A model generated the notes under the pieces. That model was not told where the DNA came from and did no database searches. It saw only the letters and a program-made list of their open reading frames with translations. Positions 55,269 to 64,000 of a stretch of 64,000 bases of DNA are shown here, piece by piece (the first letter of the stretch is position 1; each line of letters opens with the position of its first letter). Source of the DNA: Parascedosporium putredinis. Lineage: Eukaryota; Ascomycota; Sordariomycetes; Microascales; Microascaceae. The translations under genes were made by a program, and so were the position numbers. The DNA lies in contig CASHTG010000016.1 of assembly GCA_949357655.1 (NCBI GenBank), positions 1,674,001 through 1,738,000 on the forward strand, written 5' to 3'.

Positions 55269-58200
55269 ATGACGAAAGAATCACTCCGCCCTCCCCTAGT
55301 GGGCGGTCAGATACCGAGACCGAACTGTTCTCTCTACTCTGGGAGGAGGCCCCTTTCCCAAGGCTTCCTCGTGACGCGCCCACGGAGCTAAAAGAATTCG
55401 TTCAGGCCCTTGAAAACCCTCGCCATGTTTACACCATACACTGTGCCTCTCGCCGCCACAACTTCCAGGCACTGGTCGAAAAGTGCGTCTAAAAACTTGC
55501 CCAAGATCTTGCTAAACGTGCTCGTCACGCCGTATTTTTGGGCTCTCTCCCACCCGTGCTAACACCTAACGTATTAGATTCATCGTCCAGCTAAGATACG
55601 GCTGCGATAGCCCTTCCTGTACAACATCATCCTGCCTTTCATGTAGGAAACGAATCGCTGGGAAAGCGCCTATCCGACGTTACAACCCGACAAGTGCGAG
55701 AACGCTAGCCGTCTATCTTGCCAGCCAAGACAATCCTGAAAATGCCCTTTGCCCTTATGTCCGAATCGGAAAGGACACCCCGGTGTCTGGTCCTAGTTCG
55801 CTCGTTTTTACACCTGTCCACTTGCCCCAAAACGCCGTCGATTCCAAGAGAACGGGACGAAGGCTTTCCAACACCTTAAACGATGATGCCAATGGGGAGT
55901 GTCCTTCAGGAACACCGCATCATGAGCCTTCAACCAGTTGCCGGCGGGTTGCTACCTTTGAAGTCTCCGAACAACCTGTGCGGTATGACCACCGATCTTT
56001 TGCGGCCAACGTGTTTGGGACAGCGGCCTTCAAGATGCTGGAGTGGTTGGCGCCACAAGGCTTTGAAGGTCTTACGAAAAAGGCTCAGGCTATGTCTATA
56101 TCGACTCCTACTACTGCCGATAACGAACCGGGCGTGGAACATGGTGAGCCGCCAACGCGTGCCCTCTCTCGACAGGGCGAGGATTCTGGCACGGTCATCT
56201 CGCAACCACGGAATGAGAAGGCCGGTCCCAAGGAGGATGGGACTGCTGGACAATCCGTCGATGCGCCCAGAGCATCTCTTCCTGCTTCTTCTTCAAAGCC
56301 CAAACCTTCACGGCGAAACTCCAACGCAAAAGTGCGGGCCACCTCGACGAAACCGATACGAAGGCTGTCGACAGACCCTTTTGTACCTGCAGCGCCGTCG
56401 GAGGATACGGCTACTATTGTATCGCCGCGCATTGCGGGAATACACCCCGAAAAGTTGCCACGCCCCCAAAGCTACTCAAGCAACTACGCGTGAAATTTCA
56501 ATCGTCCCTTCATCTCCTGGAGGATCTTCCGATGACGCCGATAGTGAAAAGTTGCTTGGTGGCGGACAAGATCCTACGGATGAGCAGATGACATCACCAG
56601 AGGACTCTGCCGAAGAGGACGTCACCGATTCCCATTCGAGCGAAGATGACTTTGGGGATGGTCGATTGTGCGCACGCCTAGCCGCCGCGAAGACCCCAAA
56701 GGACAGTAGAAAACCGGTGGTGGAAGTCGATGACGATGGTAAGGAAGGCGACACGGAAACATCCATGATCGACGCGGCACTACTCCCTCAAACCCTTGGC
56801 CGCCTCAACCTTGAGATTATCGAATTCTTGTTTAGTGTCCTACGTGAGGATTCTACCTCTGAGTTACCTTTAGTTCCGGCACGAGGTAACTCGTGGCAAC
56901 TCCAGGCTGGTAAATACAGACGAATGCCTGTTGCGCCTCATCCTTACCCGATGTCGATGAAGATCGAGTGGAAGCGATTTGTTGAACAAAGCGTCTTCTA
57001 CGTGATGAGCGATCCGCACTCATTGGTCCGATCCTTTACGCAAGACGGGAAGCTGGTCGACTCACGCAATCTCTGGCGGTGCATGGTGCGGCTAACTGAT
57101 TCAACGCCCAGTCTCGTCTTCCATAGCCTCTGGATTTCCATTTCCGGCCTCTTCATCCTCCCCAAGCACCTTCAGCCTGCTCAGCTCGCAGGTTCGAAGC
57201 CGCACGCTAGAGGGCCAAGGTCTCTCAGTAACACGGAGGCAGCATATCTCGTATCTATTTGTTTTCATGCTCTCGCAGCTGCGGCTCCAGAGGTCTCGAG
57301 TCGTACCGCTCTCCTTGATATGTCTCGCCTACGTTCTAGCGGGGTCGCGCTTTCCGGAAACGGCGGGCCAAGGCTTCCTACCAGCCTGTGCCTCCAATAT
57401 GACGACACCTTCTCTAACGACCTGACGCTTCGGTTAGCCAAGAGGCTTTTCTCCGCCCTCGTTGCGAGAAAACATTTTGCCTCCCTTGCGGAGTCCGAGG
57501 GGAAGAGGGCCGTGAGGAATTACAGGAGTCTAACGTCTTGAACCCGCTGCTCAATCAAATGGACTTTCTTAACTCGGATACCGAAATCGGCCAAGATTCA
57601 TCACCCATGCCACAGGCTTTACCGATCCTGCTACTGGATTGGGCTCGTGCCGTTATCATGCAAGAGTGGGACGGCCATGCTGTATTCAACCCGGATAGCG
57701 CATTTGGAGGCGCGGTGCTGTTCATTGAAGCAATGTGTAGGTGTTCTCCCACGATTTTGTCCGAATAATCCGAGGTACATTACGGCTAACAGCAGTCTTG
57801 GATTTTGTAGATGAACGGCGGCAAGAACTTCTTCTAGCCGATGTTAACTTCCGCCTCGACTATGTCGCAGACCGCCTTGATTCGGCGACTGTACCGGTGG
57901 ATTGGCTCACTTTTGAGGCGTCCCGGAAAAGCCAGCATCTGCTTGATCGACCCTTTCTCTTTAACCCGTCGCATCTCGTTAACTACTTCCGTGCGGTAAA
58001 TTTAGCGCGTATGAGCCGCAGTTACGAGGAGCCGAGCTCGGTTTACGAAAGGGTCCGACGCCTCGTTACTGACGGGCTTGTCACCCATGCTCACCGCAAG
58101 CTCATGCAGGACATGCTGCGAAGGACAACCTCGAAATATCTGATACTCAATGTCAGCCGCAACACGGTTGTCCGTGATGCCTTTGATCAGCTCTGGCAAC

Positions 58201-59281
58201 GGGAAGAGAGGAGCTTGTTCGTCCGCTCAAAGTTCATCTTGGCGAAGACAGCGGCGAAGAGGGGTTTGATCTTGGTGGCGTTCAGCAAGAATTCTTCAAG
58301 TTGGCTTTCGCCCAGATTTTTGACCCAAATTATGGCGCCTTCCAGGTCGACGACCGGACCAGGATGGCCTGGTTTGTCCCAGGCTCCTTGTTAGAGACCT
58401 GGAAATACGAACTCATTGGTGTTCTTTTCTCCCTCGCCGTGTATAACGGCATAACTCTCCCAGTCACCCTTCCGAAGGCTTTCTACCGACGGCTTCTTGG
58501 CGAACCCGTGGATGAGCTCCACCATATTGCGGATGGCTGGCCCGATCTCGCCAGCGGCTTGACAACTCTTCTAGAGTGGGACGAAAAAGATGGCTCGGTC
58601 GAGGATGTGTTCGCGCGCACGTACGAGTTCTCGATCGAAGTGTTTGACGCGCCTGTTTCCCGAAATATGCAAGCGGCCCCCGGTGAAGCGTGGCCCCGTG
58701 TAGCGGTTCCTTCAGATTCATCGGCACCTACGGCGTTCGATCAGAACCCCACAGATGCCCCCATGGTGACTTATGATAATCGAAGCGCCTACGTCAGCGA
58801 TTATATCAAGTATCTAACCGACATCTCCGTTCGCCCCCAGTACGAGGCCTTTGAGCGGGGCTTCAAGGCCTGTCTCACCTCCAAATCCCTCAATATCCTA
58901 AACTCCACGATTCTCCAGTCCATTGTGGAAGGTATGCAGGAGATTGACCTCTCCGAACTCAAGCGATATACCCGATATAACGGTTGGGACGCTTCACACT
59001 CTACTATCAAAGACTTTTGGAGTATCGTCAAACGCTACGATGAACCAATGAAACGGCGTCTCCTCGAATTCGTCACAGCATCGGACCGCGTTCCGGTTGG
59101 AGGAATGCAGAATATACAGTTCGTCATTCAGCGCAACGGCGAGGAAGGGCCCCTGGGCCGCCTCCCCACCGCATATACGTGCTACGGCACATTACTTTTG
59201 CCAGAGTACCAAGATAAGGAGGTCCTCAAGGAACGCATGGGCATGGCTTTGCAGAACGCGCAAGGCTTTGGTTTTGGCTAA
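55269..59281 (+). CDS. AZUL-HECT E3 ubiquitin ligase (UBE3A-like)
   Basis: Three exons: 55269-55482, 55578-57736 and 57793-59281, with GTGCGT and GTAGGT donors and CTAAC branches. An N-terminal AZUL zinc finger is visible: VQLRYGCDSPSCTTSSCLSC followed by RRYNPTSARTLAVYLAS and the last C in ENALCP. A long low-complexity linker and an alpha-helical middle follow. The C-terminal HECT domain has LGGVQQEFFKLAF, DPNYGAFQVD, TWKYELIGVLFSLAVYNG and the catalytic cysteine in RLPTAYTCYGTLLLPEY, ending GFGFG. It forms a thioester with ubiquitin and passes it to substrates. Five missing bases are inferred: C4 at 55293-55296, two near 56463-56590, one at about 57507 and one at 58241. With them the CDS is 3867 bases, 1288 residues, and both splice phases agree. 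The start is the first ATG in frame and is the least certain point. Confidence 0.88.
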
Positions 59282-60459
59282 GTTGGCCAAACCAGCATCT
59301 CTCATCAAGTTTTCATTTCCAGTTTTCTGTGTTCAGCACAAGCGTCAACATGTTTTATCATTCTACCAAATGGTCTGCCTTCTCACCCCCGGCATCAGCG
59401 TGTATATATCCTCTCCTTTCAACCGCGCCGTCGTATTTAACTACCCTTTTTGCAAGCTACATGTGCCAGGTTTGCCGGTTCTGTTCACGGTCCGACTTTG
59501 AGGCCTTTGGCGTTGCTGTTTTTCTCTTGGCAACCTCCTCCTGTCTTTTTCTCTTCCTTTTTTTCCCTCCCTCCTCTTGCTCTTCATCGCGGCGACAGCG
59601 AGAAGTAGAGAGAGCCACGGGAAGTGTGCACTTTGATATTTGGCAAATGACGCGCACACACTACATGTACACACTACGTCCACGCCTCAAGCTCAATTTT
59701 GGTATTTGTAGATGATGGATACCAGGACACTACACGTCTAATGAAAGAGAGAGTCAATACAATCAGATTAACTTGAAAAAATCCAAATACTTTCCGCAAC
59801 TGTATAAAACATGACTGATGACCGATGCCTGTTAGCAGACGGCCGGAGCTCTTGCCGTTCACGCAGGCAGCATCTCCTCTAATTCTTTTTAAAAGTAATA
59901 GTCACGACGATGGTGTGCAGGACAAGGTTTGAACAGACGGATTCAGGAACTCTTAGTTCAGGTATTCAGAGATATTTGTGACCATGTAACTGCTCTTGGT
60001 CACATCAAAACAATAATCACCAACTCCTCCGCTAGGGTAATGCTCATTGGCTGTGCCTTGTCAACCAATGGTCCATCCAGTGTCTAAAGACGGCGCGAGA
60101 CGCTAAGACTGAATATCCTTTGACCATTCCGTCTCCTCGCGCCCTCATCGGTCCGTCAAGGGCATAAGCCCCTCGTACGGGCCAATAGGTATCGGTATAT
60201 CTCCATTCCCTCCTGACTCGGCGACGAGTCGTCTCAGCGTTTGCCCACCGCCTGCAATGCTATGTGCAAATAAAAGAAACCTCGAGTTGTACAGATCGAG
60301 CAAGAGAAACAAGAAAAGTAACGACGGGCACAGACAATAGAAAAAAATGAAACGAGATAGCAAGAAATGGCCCGGGGCCACTCTAAAAAGATTCGGAAAG
60401 GCGGAAGAGGGAAAGAAAGGAAACGAGGTCTGCATGTACGCTTCAAGGCGTGCAGCTAC
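59282..60459. other. Intergenic between convergent genes
   Basis: 3' flanks of the HECT gene and the YANK kinase. T- and C-rich tracts; no supported gene. The minus-strand open frame 60145-60446 lies beyond the kinase stop codon and is treated as untranslated. Confidence 0.5.
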
Positions 60460-62811
60460 CTAGATGCGATATTTGGTATATCCTCCCATGCGAACTTTGC
60501 CCCTGACAAACAATACACGTGGTGTCAGCAGAGCGACTCTAAGGGGAGTAGATGAATACACAAGGCCAGAAGCCCTTGGTTAGGTTCGAGGTCCGTGGAG
60601 AAAGAAAGCGCGTGAGCGAGCCTTGCTGGTTCAGGGAGTAGTCCCTAAACGAGATGGCCGACTTCGTATTGGCGAATCGAAGTTGATAAAATCATGTCCC
60701 GCCCGCTACCCGACCGAGTGTAGGTGCCATACCCACACGCGGCGAGACAGGATCAAGGCGTTTACCCAATAACAACCCGGGCGCCCTCTTTGCCCAGGAC
60801 GCCTCTTTCACGAGGCTTCGGGCTATTTGACCTCCCTTTCTTCCGATTCAGAAAGCCAAACACGCCACCATTTGTCTCTTGTTTCGATCCATCAATACAA
60901 TTTGCGTCTGTGGGGAGGGTTGCGTCCTGTCTTGCGAGCTCTGACCAGCTGCCCTTGCCGTCTAGCGTGACCTGAACACCGCCGGTTGGGCTTGCCACTC
61001 GCTTCAGGTGGGCCGATGAGGGTTGAAGATCTCTAGATGGGGCTGCAATGGGAGGGGGCGATGAGGTTGAGCAACGGCAGGCTGACTTGGACGTTGCTTA
61101 TAATCGCCATTGGGTTTGACCACTGTGACAGACGTAGCCTGGTCCGTGGTGAGGGCCATCGGTTCACCTTGATTGTGCTGGCGGTTCACCTTGTCGTCGG
61201 ATTGTTCGTTGGAGGACGGCTGAGGTTGACCAGTTATCCTAGAAAATACAAGTCAGCAATGCAACACACTTCTTACTTCTTGTTGCCAAGTAGAAGGTAA
61301 TTGGGGGCGGGAAGAGGGGGGTATCATACTTTTGTAGGCGGCAATTGTATAATCGAACGGTTTGAAGTCTGTCTCAATCATGCGGTAAAGCTCGTCCTCC
61401 CGAATCTCCTTGTCTGTCGCATCATCCTTTAGGCGCTCGCGGGGCTTCTGGCGGCGTGCCCTAGCCTCCAAGGGCGCCTCCTCCAACAGTAGCTCTTCTA
61501 GATCGTATGTGGCATCGAAGTTGGTCTTCTCTGATGATGGCACAAAAACTGGTTCAATCTTCTTATTCTCCAAATCAACGAAATCGATGCACTTGAAAAA
61601 CTCGTGTTGCGTAAAGCTTTCCCACGTAGCGCCTAGGCGCTTGTCCCGGTCGTGCTCGAGGGCCGCAGTCATGGCGAAGAGGCAGGGAACTGATACGGGA
61701 GGTTGCGTCACTGGGAACTTGGGCTTCCCCGCAAGGATCTGGGCGCTGAGCGTCGATTCAGAGTTGCCGTCAAAAGGGCGCTAAAAAGCGAAGGGGCCAG
61801 ATTAGAGGGTTATTCCTTGCATATTTTGCACAAGATTCTCGGAATATCAGGATGGTATGACAAACCTTGTTATATATGCACTCATAAAAGAGGACACCCA
61901 AAGACCACCAGTCAGCCCTGATATCATATCCTTTGCCGCCATATACTTCGGGTGCTAGGTAGGCAAGTGTGCCTGACTTGCTGCATAGGATCCTACCCGG
62001 AACGATGTCGGAGGCCACATTCTATTCATGTTAGAAGATTGGAACAACAGCCCGGCTCCCAGAAATCAGCAGCACTTACGAAGTCCGTCAGATGCACATG
62101 GCCATCGGCGTCGAGGAGCACATTGTCTGGCTTGACATCCCGGTGGATAATCCCTTGGCGGTGTACATATCTCAATGCACAACCTAATTCCGAAATCCAA
62201 AACCTTACCGCTTCTTCAGTAAACGTCTTCCGAGAAATATGGAATCGTAGGTCGCCACCACTCATCAAGTCGACAACGAGGTACCTGCGAGCAAAGGAGA
62301 TAGTGAGATTTAAGGCCAAAGCAGAGTCGACAAGCGACAGGGGTTTCGGAGGGGAGGCTCACATGTATTCTATATCCTGAAAACTGTATCGCAAGTTGCA
62401 AATAAATGGGTGGTTTACATGCTCAAGCATTCGCCGCTCTCGGATAATGTTACGAACACTCTCAGACCGCACAACTAGACACGGGGTATCACAAGGCAGA
62501 GATTAGCGGTCTAGGGCTTTATGGGTTTCTGGTCGCCACTGATTTGCAACAGTCCGGGCCACCTACCTTCATCTTTGCGGATATATTTCAAGGCGAACGA
62601 CAGATTTGTGTCCTTTCTCTCAACAATACGGACCTTGCCGAAAGCTCCACGGCCTACTACCCGAAGAAGTCGAAAATGGTTCAGATTGACTATCAGTTTG
62701 GTTAATAGCTGCTCTTGTCTGTCGGGAATAATTATTCGAGCCTGTAGGCCGGGGCTGCCATTTCATACCTTCACCATCAAGATCGATGGGCTTCCCCTGG
62801 CTGTTCCCCAT
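60460..62811 (-). CDS. YANK-family (STK32-like) AGC kinase, probably N-myristoylated
   Basis: Eight exons: 62811-62769, 62689-62567, 62474-62363, 62284-62080, 62021-61866, 61780-61330, 61238-60766 and 60502-60460. The protein starts MGNSQGKPIDLDGE, a strong N-myristoylation sequence. Kinase motifs follow in order: glycine loop VGRGAFGKV, VAIK-equivalent FALKYIRK, HRDVKPDNVLLD, a DFG-equivalent DFNVAS, SGTLAYLAPE and DWWSLGVLFYE. The magnesium-binding DFG glycine is thus asparagine (DFN), as in other YANK kinases. The subfamily insert DFKPFDYTIAAYK lies after the kinase core. Two missing bases, at 61330-61333 and 61054-61058 (plus-strand runs), make the spliced CDS 1608 bases and 535 residues, ending RVVIGGKVRMGGYTKYRI. 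Without the second correction the frame stops early at 61004. YANK kinases are membrane-associated in animals; substrates in fungi are unknown. Confidence 0.9.
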
Positions 62812-64000
62812 TTGGAGGGATGTGTTTTTGTTTGCTTGAGCAAAAAGCTTGTTTCGCAGATATCCAATTGAATCGGGCGGTCGACTTATAACATCCTTTG
62901 GCCGGCAGGGCAAGAATAGTGTCGCCCAGGTCGGTCAGAGGAAAGCGAGAAAAGCGGAGGACCAGATTAGAGAGCACTGGGCCGCGCAAGCTCAAATTAG
63001 TCCAGTGGTCAAGGTTGACGGTTCTCGGAGATGTTGCAGAGATATGAGAGTGGCTTCGGAAACCGCGAAGACTCGCCGCTCGGTTGGGGAAAGGCTATGA
63101 TGCGCGCCGTCGAGGACCTGAGAGCAATAACAAGCCTGGTTGGATGACCGTCTGTGCCGGTCCAGAAGATTTATGGAGGCTTTCAAGCGAGAAAGTGTTG
63201 CCGTCGAGATCGAATGCTCGGTGGGGTGGAATCGATGCAGTTGCTTGGTATGAGATCGCAAGCGTTCGGAGCCTAGGAGAGGAGGGAGATATGAGTGAGT
63301 GGAGGGAGAAGAAGGGCTGAAGGGGAACGATGCATGGGAGATCGAAGTGAGGGATGCCGGTACTAGGGTCAGAGGATGTGACGACAGGGAATCTTACACA
63401 AGGGCTCGCCCGAGTTCGAACAAGGGCACAGGTACGAGTGAGGTTGGGGGAGGAATGGAGGATGGGGAGGAAATTGAGAGCAGAGCCAAGATGATTCGAG
63501 GCAAGGTACGGTACACAACTGAACGTACTGTGCGTATCGAGGCCGGAGCTGGGGTGGATTTGAGGTGTATTCTGTGGGTTGCTAGATGGGTGGGCTTCTG
63601 GTTGACTTTTACCTTTTTGCTTCGATTTGGCAAAACTTGGTAATATCTTGACTTCGTCTACACCTCGACTTGTGGAGTCTCTGTTCCCCCTTTCGTTCTT
63701 GTATCATATCTTTTAGGAGTGGGGATGCTTGAAGCTGAGAGCAAATGAGAGATACCTCATGACAGGAAGAAAACTGGGCGGAGGCCCCAGCGGGTTAAAG
63801 CGTCAAAAGAAGGTAGCAATGGGGTGAAGATGGTCGTGCTTGTGATTGATGAATGGGGGCAGGCCATGTACTCTACATCGCCTTCCGCCCTTCTCGATGT
63901 GGTCGGATGTGTGGGCTAGAGCGTGCGTTACAAGCCTAAAATGTAGAGGTACCGCCAAACTCCCCACTAGTGCCGCCAAAGTATCTCTACTTGTCCTGGT
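62812..64000. other. 5' region of the YANK kinase to window edge
   Basis: No supported gene. Presumed promoter and leader of the kinase; many short ORFs without domains on both strands. Confidence 0.5.

Noticed and set aside
60145..60446. Minus-strand open frame that could be a further kinase exon (ends GPYEGLMPLTDR)
   Set aside because: The kinase already ends at 60460 with correct total length and phase; joining this frame would break phase.
1..64000. Biosynthetic gene cluster, CRISPR or integrated virus
   Set aside because: No PKS, NRPS, terpene cyclase, P450 or transporter group, no spaced direct repeats, and no capsid, polymerase or integrase motifs were seen.

Overview
The window reads as a piece of nuclear chromosome from a filamentous ascomycete, most likely a Sordariomycete. 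The coding DNA is GC-rich. Introns are short, mostly with GTAAGT-like donors, CTAAC branch sites and YAG acceptors, and intergenic DNA is CT/GA-rich. The gene content is fungal: a VIVID-type LOV protein, a GH7 cellulase, DUF3433 membrane protein, NACHT-WD40-type C-terminus, Yap-like bZIP and a YANK kinase. No tRNA, rRNA, transposon ORF, CRISPR array or plasmid feature could be supported.

Layout. The left edge holds the C-terminal end of a WD40 protein of the fungal NLR type (3-500), followed by a polytopic membrane protein (907-3040, minus). A gene-poor stretch leads to a small secreted Kex2-type peptide precursor (8455-8768). Then come an Upf1-like SF1 helicase (about 10141-12929), an AYR1-like short-chain reductase (13793-15144) and a single-pass Cys-rich surface protein (15756-16793, minus). 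A second gene-poor stretch of about 6 kb ends at a secreted GH7 endoglucanase-type enzyme (23153-24524). After it lie a bZIP regulator (25618-27740, minus), a Cup1-like LYR protein (30652-31697, minus), a large DUF3433 membrane protein (33364-37124), a VIVID-like LOV protein whose photoactive cysteine is replaced by proline (37698-38365, minus) and the NSE2 SUMO ligase of the SMC5/6 complex (40528-41953, minus). The right third is housekeeping: a membrane-anchored protein of unknown function (44544-46361), COQ3 of ubiquinone synthesis (46550-47498, minus), RIB3 of riboflavin synthesis (49665-50433), REI1 of 60S maturation (51334-53106, minus), an AZUL-HECT ubiquitin ligase (55269-59281) and an N-myristoylation-competent YANK-family AGC kinase (60460-62811, minus). 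I see no functional operon or biosynthetic cluster; these are independent genes.

A property of the whole window dominates annotation. Almost every conserved gene is broken by single-base frame shifts located at short homopolymers, nearly all of them explained by one missing base. Where both ends of a gene are known, adding back the inferred bases makes the spliced length a multiple of three and restores family motifs. I therefore regard these as sequence-assembly errors rather than pseudogenes, and give gene spans and exon boundaries across them. Only the Cup1-like gene and the gene at 44544-46361 read through without correction.

The most biologically interesting items are the cysteine-less VIVID-like protein, the putative secreted peptide with a single KR processing site, the basic C-terminal tail on the GH7 enzyme, and the two long gene-poor blocks that each end at a secreted-protein gene.
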